Positions 54,601-62,562 of a stretch of DNA of 64,000 nucleotides are shown here, piece by piece; the first letter of the stretch is position 1; every line of letters begins with the position of its first letter. The notes under the pieces are model-generated. The model made no database searches. It saw only the letters and a program-made list of their open reading frames with translations, and had not been told where the DNA came from. The DNA comes from Bacillus sp. Marseille-P3661. Its GTDB lineage: Bacteria; Bacillota; Bacilli; Bacillales; Bacillaceae_J. Where the stretch lies: contig NZ_LT965954.1 in the NCBI RefSeq assembly GCF_900240995.1, positions 795,323 to 859,322 on the forward strand, read 5' to 3'. The position numbers were made by a program, and so were the translations under genes.

Positions 54601-56130
54601 TTATATTTTCGGCTTAAACGCCAGAATCGTAATATCATCTCGTTGCGGCTCGTCCCCCATATATTTCTGTAGTTCAGTGAGAAAGATATGTTTCTGATAT
54701 GCTAATGGTTTAGAATATGCATGCTCAATTAACCGTAGAAATGATTTTTTGCCAAAGGAATAATCACTTTCCCCACCATTTTGATCGATAAATCCATCTG
54801 TTGTGAAGTAGAAGGTAGAGGATTGGTCTGCAGTCAATGTATGATTTTTATATTGATAATGACCAGGGGTTCTTCGATAACCAATGCTTTTTGTGTCACC
54901 CTTTATGCCAATCACATCATTCCCTGTCTTTTTATAGAGTGTTAACTTTGCGCCTGCATACGTTATTGAAGATCCTTCAATATAACAAAGCCCTATATCA
55001 AGTCCATCATCTGTACGTCCCGACTTGGATTCCTGTTGTAACGTTCTCTTTAATATTTGATTTAACTGCTCTAAAATGTAGCCTGGACTAAGTCCTTCAT
55101 CGTTTTCAACAATGTGATTTAATGCAGAAATAGAGAGTGTTGTCATCAATGCCCCTGGAACTCCGTGTCCAGTACAATCACCCACTGCTAAATATATTCC
55201 TTCATTCGTTTGGTACGACCAGTAAAAGTCACCTCCAACAATATCTCTTGGTTTATATATTAAGAAGTAATCTTCAAGTCTTTGAGCTAAAATGTTCTCG
55301 TTTGGAATCACCGAATCTTGTATTCTTTTTGCATAGCTAATACTATCATTAATTCGTTCATTTTTCTCTTGTAATTCATCAGCATTTTTTTGAATACGTT
55401 CAATCAGTTCCATCAAGTTATCCTTCATAACGTTGAATGAAGTTGTTAGTTGCCCAACCTCATCATTCGAAACATATTCTATTTCTTTAACTGATAAGTT
55501 TCCAGCCGCAATTTTCTTCGAATAGGAACTTAGCTGTATAATCGGTTTTACTATTTTTCTTGTCATATTTATGATAAGCGCACTAGAAATAAGGAGTAAT
55601 AACAAACCGCTAGTAATCGATATTGATAAGATTTGCTGATTATTTTCCTTTGCCATTAAACCATTTTGTTCATGTAACGATAATTTCAAAAGAAAAACAT
55701 CGTTTAAGATACCTAAAATTTTGGATGAAAGTTTCATAGCTTCAATTGTGTTCTTATGTTTGTCAGTCTCAATAATCCCTATAGTATCTTCAATGTTCAT
55801 TAACTTCAGTTGGATTAAGTTGATCCGATGTTGCTCTTTTTCATTTACAAACGGAAAATGTTCGAGAATTTTTGACTTTTCAAGGGTGTCATAATGTTTA
55901 GATATTACTGTAAGCTGGTTTGCTTCAGTAGGATTTTTCCCAAAGTTCCCTAGAGCTTGTTGGTATGCCACAAGTGAACTGTTAAACTCTTCTACTTTTA
56001 ATAAGGTATCAGAGAAACTATTGGCAGTTGTTTGCATCCCTATCATTTTTATAATGACAAAAACAATAATAACAATTGATAAAAAAATAAAAGTGATTGA
56101 ATGAAATAAAAGTTTCGTCTGAAGTCTCAT
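54601..56130 (-). CDS. HAMP-SpoIIE (PP2C-type) phosphatase, SiaA-like
   Basis: This 509-residue membrane phosphatase has helices at about 10-30 and 172-188 around an extracellular region of 140 residues, then HAMP (about 188-245), a coiled coil and a SpoIIE/RsbU-type PP2C domain (285-505). The metal-binding aspartates are Asp301 in VGGDFYW and Asp318 in VGDCTGHG; TTDGFIDQNGG and QRDDITILAF complete the site. The layout equals Pseudomonas SiaA, which dephosphorylates SiaC. SiaC and SiaB homologues lie 5 kb away in the same island, so SiaC is the likely substrate. It lies 26 bases after the BMP lipoprotein gene. Confidence 0.92.
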   Translation of the reverse strand: MRLQTKLLFHSITFIFLSIVIIVFVIIKMIGMQTTANSFSDTLLKVEEFNSSLVAYQQALGNFGKNPTEANQLTVISKHYDTLEKSKILEHFPFVNEKEQHRINLIQLKLMNIEDTIGIIETDKHKNTIEAMKLSSKILGILNDVFLLKLSLHEQNGLMAKENNQQILSISITSGLLLLLISSALIINMTRKIVKPIIQLSSYSKKIAAGNLSVKEIEYVSNDEVGQLTTSFNVMKDNLMELIERIQKNADELQEKNERINDSISYAKRIQDSVIPNENILAQRLEDYFLIYKPRDIVGGDFYWSYQTNEGIYLAVGDCTGHGVPGALMTTLSISALNHIVENDEGLSPGYILEQLNQILKRTLQQESKSGRTDDGLDIGLCYIEGSSITYAGAKLTLYKKTGNDVIGIKGDTKSIGYRRTPGHYQYKNHTLTADQSSTFYFTTDGFIDQNGGESDYSFGKKSFLRLIEHAYSKPLAYQKHIFLTELQKYMGDEPQRDDITILAFKPKI

Positions 56131-56156
56131 CTATTACCTCCTCTAAACGCTTTCTT

Positions 56157-57137
56157 TTACTTTTGTATTTTTGAATCTATGTATGTTTGCGTGTACGTTT
56201 CAAATAATTGTTGCTCCTGATCGTTTAATTGAGTAATTCTTACTGGAGCAATTCCAACACCATTCTCTAATATTCCTAACTCACGGTGATTTGTCTTAAA
56301 TGCTCCTTCTTCAGAGAATTCTTTAATAGCAGTATAAATAGCAACATCTATATTCTTTAACATCGAAGTAATCACTGTTTTTTCTGCCACATAAAACTGA
56401 TCACTATCTGCTCCAATCGCAAATATATCATGATTTGCCGCTTCTTCAATTACACCTAGGCCAGTAAAGCCCGCTGCAGGATAAATAATATCAACGTTTT
56501 CATTTTGAATCATTTGTCTAGCTATCTCTTTTCCATACTCAGGGCTGCCAAAATCATTTGCATAATCAACATGAATAATAATCTCTGGATCTACAGCCTT
56601 AACCCCTGATATAAAACCATCTTTAAATTTATTTATTACAGGAATATCAATACCGCCAACAAATCCAACACTGTTTGTTTTTGTTTTTAATCCTGCAATT
56701 ATTCCCACTAGGTAACTTCCTTCATCCTCTTTAAACGTAATCGATAATACATTGGGCAATTCTATTTTTTGATCAATAAAAAGAAATTGCTGTTCAGGAT
56801 ATTCTTCAGCAACAGCAGTAAAATCCACGATCATATTGTGCCCTAGTCCGATAATAAGATCACAATCCTCTTCCTGGATTAGTTCAACCAAACCTTGATA
56901 ATACGACTTTGAACTAACTAAATCTCGATAATCAAAAAGAATTCCGAGCTCATCTCTCGCCTTAGTTAAGCCTAAAAAAGCTGTATCATTAAATGATTGA
57001 TCACCCAACCCATAGTCTGCCAGCATCATTCCAACCTTTAGTTTATCTTGTAAGCTTGTCGTAGCTTGGCTTTGTCCGCAACCATTTAACAAAAAAATTA
57101 ACAATATTACGGTTATCACCAACCGAAATCTTTCCAT
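56157..57137 (-). CDS. BMP-family (Med/PnrA-like) substrate-binding lipoprotein
   Basis: This 326-residue extracellular lipoprotein has its lipobox at LLNGC (Cys20). The mature part has the basic-membrane-protein fold that binds nucleosides in PnrA relatives: KVGMMLADYGLGDQSFNDTAFLGLTKARDELG, DLIIGLGHNMIVDFTAVAEEYPEQQFLFID, GSYLVGIIAGLKTKTNSVGFVGG and IIYPAAGFTGLGVIEEA. There is no ABC permease nearby. It sits 26 bases ahead of the SiaA-like phosphatase, so it may present a ligand to that receptor's outer domain instead of to a transporter. Confidence 0.9.
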   Translation of the reverse strand: MERFRLVITVILLIFLLNGCGQSQATTSLQDKLKVGMMLADYGLGDQSFNDTAFLGLTKARDELGILFDYRDLVSSKSYYQGLVELIQEEDCDLIIGLGHNMIVDFTAVAEEYPEQQFLFIDQKIELPNVLSITFKEDEGSYLVGIIAGLKTKTNSVGFVGGIDIPVINKFKDGFISGVKAVDPEIIIHVDYANDFGSPEYGKEIARQMIQNENVDIIYPAAGFTGLGVIEEAANHDIFAIGADSDQFYVAEKTVITSMLKNIDVAIYTAIKEFSEEGAFKTNHRELGILENGVGIAPVRITQLNDQEQQLFETYTQTYIDSKIQK

Positions 57138-57363
57138 TTAATTTGGCTCCTTTATTAAACTTTATTTATTACATTAATAATACTTTAGTCCTTTTGGCCT
57201 TATGATTCTTTTATACTATAACCTATATTATATAGGTCTCTTCTATTTAGTAATACTATTTTTGAAAGAATTTCAAATTATCGCAATTCTACAACTTAGG
57301 TACAATTAATGATGTTATAATAGTACATAATAACTAGTTAAAATGAATGTAAGGTGAGGAAGT

Positions 57364-58023
57364 ATGGAGAAGTTAAAAATTTTTATTGCTGATGACCAAA
57401 CATTAATGCGAGAAGGTCTACAAATTATTATTAATCTTGAGGAAGACATGGAAGTCATCGGCACAGCAAGTAATGGTCAGGAAACTCTTGAGCAGGTTAG
57501 AAAATTACCACCTGATATTGTATTAATGGACGTCAAAATGCCCATAATGGATGGCATTGAGTGTACGAAACGGTTAAAAAAGGAATTTCCACACATGATC
57601 ATTTTAATTCTGACAACGTTTCCAGATGAAAAGTTTATTATTGAAGGTCTTGGTTCTGGAGCAAATGGATTTTTTATTAAGGGCATCAACTATGAAAACT
57701 TGATTACATCGATTAGAAAAGCTGCTCAAGGCCAATTAATGATTCCAGCTGAAGTGGCCTCGAAACTTGCCGCTAAACTTCACGAATACTACAATATAAA
57801 TTCATTTGAAACAAAATTACAACAGCTAAAAGACATGAATATCCACTTAACTGATCGAGAATACGATATTATCAAACTTTTGTCTGAAGGTCTCAGCAAC
57901 CGCTTGATTGCAAATCGACTTTATTTAAGTGAGGGAACCGTAAAAAACTACATTAGTGAAATATATCAAAAATTGAATGTAAAGAATAGACAGGAGGCAC
58001 TGCAATACATTAAAAATCTATAA
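57364..58023 (+). CDS. NarL/LuxR-family response regulator
   Basis: This 219-residue regulator has a receiver domain at 1-120 (IFIADDQTLMREGL, phospho-acceptor Asp in DIVLMDVKMPIMDG near residue 56, Thr in ILTTF, Lys in GFFIKG) and a LuxR-type helix-turn-helix at about 155-215 (LTDREYDIIKLLSEGLSNRLIANRLYLSEGTVKNYISEIYQKL). It is divergent from the BMP gene and convergent with the GGDEF/HD-GYP gene. The soluble histidine kinase of the sia operon is the nearest kinase and its probable partner. Targets may include the divergent promoter between 57137 and 57364. Confidence 0.93.
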   Translation: MEKLKIFIADDQTLMREGLQIIINLEEDMEVIGTASNGQETLEQVRKLPPDIVLMDVKMPIMDGIECTKRLKKEFPHMIILILTTFPDEKFIIEGLGSGANGFFIKGINYENLITSIRKAAQGQLMIPAEVASKLAAKLHEYYNINSFETKLQQLKDMNIHLTDREYDIIKLLSEGLSNRLIANRLYLSEGTVKNYISEIYQKLNVKNRQEALQYIKNL

Positions 58024-58060
58024 AAAACACCTCAATCACTTATTCTTTCCGAGGTGTTTT
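58023..58060 (+). terminator. bidirectional terminator, response regulator / GGDEF gene
   Basis: AAAACACCTC / GAGGTGTTTT perfect stem with a loop of about 18 bases, between convergent genes. Confidence 0.88.
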
Positions 58061-59691
58061 TATTTATGTTCTAAAATAACATTTATTTTTTCGACAAAAG
58101 TTTTTGTTAATTCCGGATCAAATTGAGTTCCACTGTTTGCAATTAATTCTGCTAAAACCGCATCCTTGCCTTTTGCCTTTTGGAATACTCTATCATGCAT
58201 CATTACATCAAACGCAACAACAATGGCCAACAAGCGACTAATGAATGGGATTTCTATTTCTTTTAACCCATGCGGATAGCCACTGCCATCCCAGTTCTCA
58301 TGCATCGCTACAATGAAGTCTGCGGCATCCATTTCTCCGATTGCAAGCGCTAATCGGTAACCGATCTCGCTATGTGTTTGCATCATTTCCCATTCTTCAT
58401 TTGTTAAAGCGGTTGGTTTTCTTAATATCGCAGTGGGAATTGCAATCTTACCTAAATCATGTAATAACACAAGTTTTTCAAGAATTCTCATCTCTGTAGA
58501 TGCTGGTTCTAGCCCTACCAACTCGGCAAACTTACTTGCCATTTTCTGAATTCTATTCTTTTGACCTGGATCCCTCGTAACCTTGGTTTCCATTAAACTG
58601 TGCAACTGACAGACAATCCTTTTTCGAAGACTTTTAGATTCTAAGAGTTTGTGTTTATACATGTCCTTTTCAGCTCGTTTAAATATTTCTGAAAACGGTA
58701 TATTTCCATCCTGTAGCGTTGCTGCACCTAACGCCAAACTCACTTCAATTGGCTGTTTTTTTGAATTCAGACATTCTCTTTTAATATGTTTTATTACCTG
58801 CAGACATTGAAGCTCGTTTGTTTTAGGCAGTAGTACTAAAAATTCATCTCCTCCCCATCTCGCAACCATATCTTGTTCGGAACAGCAATTTAATAATATT
58901 TGTGCCGAATATTGAATAAACTGATCTCCTTTTTCATGACCAAACACATCATTCATTAACTTTAATCCATTCATATCAGCAACAATCACACTTAATGGTA
59001 GTTGATTTCTATTTAAGAGTGTGGGAAGTATTTTTTTTATATATGAACGATTATAAAGAGATGTTAATTCATCATGGAAGCTTAAATAATCCACCTTTTG
59101 CTGATTATTAAACCTTTCCGTAACATCAGTTAATATTAACATCACTATAAAATCTTCATAGCGATCTGTGGAATGGATTATTTTAAAGTCTAGTTCCATT
59201 TTTCGGTCATTAATCATCGTAAATCTAGGTAATTGATCTAAGTAGGACAAGTGCGCTTGCTCATTTTCAGTGCTAAACAATGATTTTAGTAGGGCTTTGC
59301 AACTTAAATTTATTTCAAAATTATCTTCCCACAGCAAGTCGTGTATAGGAGCACCAATAATTTTCTTCTGAAATATTCGCCTACATTCTGCACTGTATTC
59401 CTTATGAACAAGTAAGTCTTTCCCAAATGTTAGGAATCCTTGGCCAGCATTGTCCAACAATATCTTTTTTTCAAATTCACGCTGCTTTAATGTTTCTCCT
59501 TGAAGATCACTAATGCTAAAAGCCTTTTTAGTTACTCTCAATAGTTTCTCATAGTGCTGCACAAGTTTCTTATATTCATTCAATAACTGTTTATCGTTGT
59601 ATGTACCTTTTGCAATAAGTTCTTTCCCTTTTTCCACAATGGATATTTCATGTTTAAAGAGGTTGTTTTTATGGCTATTTGACTCCTCCAA
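58060..59691 (-). CDS. GGDEF-HD-GYP bifunctional c-di-GMP enzyme with a SiaD-like N-terminus
   Basis: This 543-residue cytoplasmic protein starts with a helical segment (residues 38-64, EYKKLVQHYEKLLRVTKKAFSISDL in essence), then a PAS-like domain (about 78-195). A GGDEF domain follows with intact WGGDEF at 279-284, so it should make c-di-GMP. An HD-GYP domain follows (His411-Asp412 in LLHDLGKIA and HENWDGSGYP ending at 473) that should degrade it. In Pseudomonas SiaD the N-terminal helix is the docking site of SiaC. It is the last gene of the siaB-siaC-kinase operon, 37 bases after the kinase. Confidence 0.92.
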   Translation of the reverse strand: MEESNSHKNNLFKHEISIVEKGKELIAKGTYNDKQLLNEYKKLVQHYEKLLRVTKKAFSISDLQGETLKQREFEKKILLDNAGQGFLTFGKDLLVHKEYSAECRRIFQKKIIGAPIHDLLWEDNFEINLSCKALLKSLFSTENEQAHLSYLDQLPRFTMINDRKMELDFKIIHSTDRYEDFIVMLILTDVTERFNNQQKVDYLSFHDELTSLYNRSYIKKILPTLLNRNQLPLSVIVADMNGLKLMNDVFGHEKGDQFIQYSAQILLNCCSEQDMVARWGGDEFLVLLPKTNELQCLQVIKHIKRECLNSKKQPIEVSLALGAATLQDGNIPFSEIFKRAEKDMYKHKLLESKSLRKRIVCQLHSLMETKVTRDPGQKNRIQKMASKFAELVGLEPASTEMRILEKLVLLHDLGKIAIPTAILRKPTALTNEEWEMMQTHSEIGYRLALAIGEMDAADFIVAMHENWDGSGYPHGLKEIEIPFISRLLAIVVAFDVMMHDRVFQKAKGKDAVLAELIANSGTQFDPELTKTFVEKINVILEHK

Positions 59692-59728
59692 TCGCTGCTA
59701 CCTCCTTTCAAGCTAAACTACGCCCTTG

Positions 59729-60679
59729 CTACATAGTCTTATGAATTGGCAGCGTAAAGAAGAATGTACTGCCCTCATTCAATTTACTAGTCACTCCAAT
59801 TTGACCATTATGATGCTCTATGATTTCCTTCGCAATCGCCAATCCTAGGCCAGTTCCTACATTAGCGTTATCCTCATCCACTCTAAAAAAGCGTTCAAAT
59901 ATATATGGAATCGACATTTCGTCTATTCCTACACCATTATCAGAAACTTGTATAATGAGCTCATGTATGTCATTTATACCGTTACGAATAAAACTATTAA
60001 TCTCAATCTCCCCACCTTGAGGCGTATATTTAATAGCATTATAAATTAAATTAGTTAATACTTGTTTAATTCTTATTTCATCTACCTTGACTACATATCG
60101 CTCTTCTTCCTTCGTTACAGCTGATTTAATATTAAAATGATAACCTTGATTGTTCACTTCAAATTTATATTCTTGAATCCAGCTACCTAACAGCTCATTA
60201 AGTTGTACGTTTTTTTTAATTACCTTTGATTGTTTAGTTTCTAAGATGGATAAATCAAATAAATCTTGAATCAAATGGTTAACCATCAGAATTCGTTCAT
60301 AAATCATTTTCAAGCTTTTCTCAGATGATTCAACTTTCCCATCTAAGATTGCCTTTAAATAATTTTGAATAGCTATCATCGGGGAACCCATTTCATGTGA
60401 TATTTCTGAAATTAATTGTTTCCTTGCTTCCTCAAGTCGGTTTAATTCTGCATTTACCTTTTTTATTTCGTCTTCTCTTTTTTGCAACATCGCCGTTAAC
60501 AAGTCGCTTATACGGTTTGTTTTTTTGGAAACTTTTAATAACTTTTTATAATCCCCTACTAAACTTACATACTCTTGAATTAAATCACCATCTAAGCCCT
60601 CATATTTTTTTAATACCTCTTCCGCATGTTTAATAACGGCAGTTTCTTCAAGAAGTACTTGATTCTTCCCATTACTCAT
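59729..60679 (-). CDS. soluble sensor histidine kinase sharing the SiaD-like N-terminal helix
   Basis: This 316-residue kinase has no membrane segment. Residues 33-60 (LIQEYVSLVGDYKKLLKVSKK then ISDL) match the N-terminal helix of the following GGDEF/HD-GYP protein almost position by position. The dimerisation and phospho-acceptor helix carries SEISHEMGSPM (His about 95). The ATPase domain has N (NLIYNAIKYTP), G1 (VSDNGVGID) and G2 (GTGLGLAIAKEI) boxes. It is 26 bases after siaC and 37 bases before the c-di-GMP gene, so all are one transcript. Input may come from SiaC binding; the nearby NarL-type regulator is its likely output. Confidence 0.92.
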   Translation of the reverse strand: MSNGKNQVLLEETAVIKHAEEVLKKYEGLDGDLIQEYVSLVGDYKKLLKVSKKTNRISDLLTAMLQKREDEIKKVNAELNRLEEARKQLISEISHEMGSPMIAIQNYLKAILDGKVESSEKSLKMIYERILMVNHLIQDLFDLSILETKQSKVIKKNVQLNELLGSWIQEYKFEVNNQGYHFNIKSAVTKEEERYVVKVDEIRIKQVLTNLIYNAIKYTPQGGEIEINSFIRNGINDIHELIIQVSDNGVGIDEMSIPYIFERFFRVDEDNANVGTGLGLAIAKEIIEHHNGQIGVTSKLNEGSTFFFTLPIHKTM

Positions 60680-60704
60680 AATCTAGGTAAGCCTCCCTAT
60701 TCGC

Positions 60705-61085
60705 TCATTTTGCAATAATATTAAAGGGTAAACTTAAATCCTCTTTAAACTCCTCTGCACATTCTAACTCACTTTCATTTTCTTCATTGTAATACCATGT
60801 TATGCCTACTTTTTTACCTTCCAAGTACGCTTCATCAAACAATTCTAATAACATCATGAAACACTTTGTACTACTTGTATTTATATAGGGTAAATTTAAT
60901 TCGATTTCGACTTGGACCTCTTCTTCTATATTTTCAATATATTTCTCTACCCAATTAAAGATTGGTTCATAAAATTTAAACGCATTTTCTGGATAGGATT
61001 GACCTTTAAAAGAAATAATATTGTTTTCTGGATCTAATACTACCTCCGGGCTACTCTTTGTGCTCTCAATCAATAATTTCTCCAT
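60705..61085 (-). CDS. siaC: SiaC-family regulatory phosphoprotein (DUF1987)
   Basis: This 126-residue cytoplasmic protein has the DUF1987 pattern: VVLDPENNIISFKGQSYPENAFKFYEPIFNWVEKYI and LNLPYINTSSTKCFMMLLELFD. Thr70 in NTSS is the position phosphorylated by SiaB and dephosphorylated by SiaA in Pseudomonas; unphosphorylated SiaC activates the cyclase SiaD. It lies 10 bases after siaB and 25 before the histidine kinase. AAGGAGGAC precedes the ATG. This is a partner-switch protein comparable in logic to STAS anti-anti-sigma factors but with a different fold. Confidence 0.92.
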   Translation of the reverse strand: MEKLLIESTKSSPEVVLDPENNIISFKGQSYPENAFKFYEPIFNWVEKYIENIEEEVQVEIELNLPYINTSSTKCFMMLLELFDEAYLEGKKVGITWYYNEENESELECAEEFKEDLSLPFNIIAK

Positions 61086-61095
61086 AATGTCCTCC

Positions 61096-61650
61096 TTAAA
61101 TAACTGCCTTCAATGTAAAAAATGAATAGTTTTGATCTACATCTATGATCGAATACTCTAAAGGCTGGCTCGCTTTTCGTGCCATATCTATAAGACCTAG
61201 CCCAGCACTAGAGTTATTTGTCAGTGAAATATCCTTTTTTAATGCTTCCTTATATAGCTTTTTAAGTTCGACATTATTCAATGGAATAAGGTGGTCGATT
61301 TTATCAACCAATGGTTTTATATCATTCTTTTCAAGCAAATTACCAGATAAAATATAATTTTGACCATCGTCTAGCTTCCCAATCGTAACAATGCATGAGC
61401 CGGAAATCGTTTCGTAGCTTTCAGTATTTTCCTTTGTAAAACAATAGTTTTTGATATTCTGAGTTTGTTCAATAAATATAGAAAACACATTAAATATCTC
61501 TTTTTGTGGACGATCTTCTGTCTCTAAGTACTTACGAACCGCTTCTCCCAACTCCTCAATTAACCCTTGAGTTAATTTACCAGAAAAGGTGATGAGAATT
61601 TGATTTGACTTCAACGTGTTTTGGATATGCAGCAAATTATTATTTTCCAT
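61096..61650 (-). CDS. siaB: SiaB-family protein kinase (DUF6272)
   Basis: This 184-residue GHKL-fold kinase has an N-box-like helix at about 54-70 (VFSIFIEQTQNIKNYCF) and the G-box SAGLGLIDMARKAS at 148-161, with a short C-terminal strand. In Pseudomonas SiaB phosphorylates SiaC on a threonine and so counters the phosphatase SiaA. It is the first gene of a four-gene operon. AAAGGAGCG precedes the ATG at 61650. The promoter should lie in the 630-base gap upstream. Confidence 0.9.
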   Translation of the reverse strand: MENNNLLHIQNTLKSNQILITFSGKLTQGLIEELGEAVRKYLETEDRPQKEIFNVFSIFIEQTQNIKNYCFTKENTESYETISGSCIVTIGKLDDGQNYILSGNLLEKNDIKPLVDKIDHLIPLNNVELKKLYKEALKKDISLTNNSSAGLGLIDMARKASQPLEYSIIDVDQNYSFFTLKAVI

Positions 61651-62284
61651 TCATACGCTCCTTTATTTCCCTCAAGATTGATTAGATTGTGAGGGAATGT
61701 AACCTTTATTATAGTAAAAATAAATATTTTATATTAGTGAGAAACAGTCATATCTGAATAGGTATTTCGAACTATTTATTGTTAAACCCACTTTTTGGAT
61801 GACTTAACAATAAAAACGCAGTGCATTGTAGCTAAGCCTTTTTGAAAGTAAGCGAATAAATTAATTTAACAGCCCAATATTTTTCTAAAAGGAATACCGA
61901 CGCAACCAATACAAAAAAGGCATACCGGTAAGAAGTAGTTTATTTCACGATCATAAAAAAACACGACTTTGTTATCGGCTAAAAAGTCCTATTCGTCTTT
62001 ACTAAATAAATATAAACTACTAGTATTAATATTCCAATAATTATATAAAGATTATTAATAGGCGGGTTTCATTTTTTAGAATATAAAATTAGCTTTGTAA
62101 GACAAATAAAACACATGTATTTTCACGAAGAAAACTACCATGTGCTTTACTTATTGTCATTTCTGCTAAATTATCGACCCAATCGTTTTAACGTCGGATG
62201 TTATGATAGCAGTTGTATTTTAACTTGAGTAATCCACTCTTAGCATATTTCTAATTAATCCGTCTTGGTCCGATTTATTAACAA
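61651..62284. other. long AT-rich gap upstream of the sia operon
   Basis: About 630 bases without a gene I can support. Scattered hairpins occur, such as CACATG/CATGTG near 62,112-62,143 between two AT-rich flanks, perhaps a terminator of the small gene at 62285 on the minus strand. The sia promoter must be in the left part. Confidence 0.4.
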
Positions 62285-62434
62285 TTAACATACTGTTAAT
62301 AACTCTTCATGATAAACAACTTCAGACAGAACTTTATTTCCTGAAATCGTTTCTAACTTTGCTCTCGCTTCGACTTCTGAATCAAATTCAAACATTTTAA
62401 TACCTGTGCTTGAATAAACAACTATTATCCACAT
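62285..62434 (-). CDS. small 49-residue protein
   Basis: A short frame reads MWIIVVYSSTGIKMFEFDSEVEARAKLETISGNK... to TVC. GGAGG lies four to five bases before the ATG at 62434. The composition (strand, turn, acidic helix EVEARAKLE) looks like a folded small domain, and I recall similar 50-residue hypothetical proteins in Bacillus, without a known function. It stands alone between the sia operon and the dehydrogenase gene. Confidence 0.6.
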   Translation of the reverse strand: MWIIVVYSSTGIKMFEFDSEVEARAKLETISGNKVLSEVVYHEELLTVC

Positions 62435-62562
62435 AAAGCCTCCAATGGGTTCATAATTAATATTCTAAATTTTCCTCTGATACCATAAATAAAGTAGTTT
62501 AGCTTTAGTCTCTTCTTTGTTGTCGTTTGTTTCAAATACATGTGATGTAAAGTTTTTAACCT

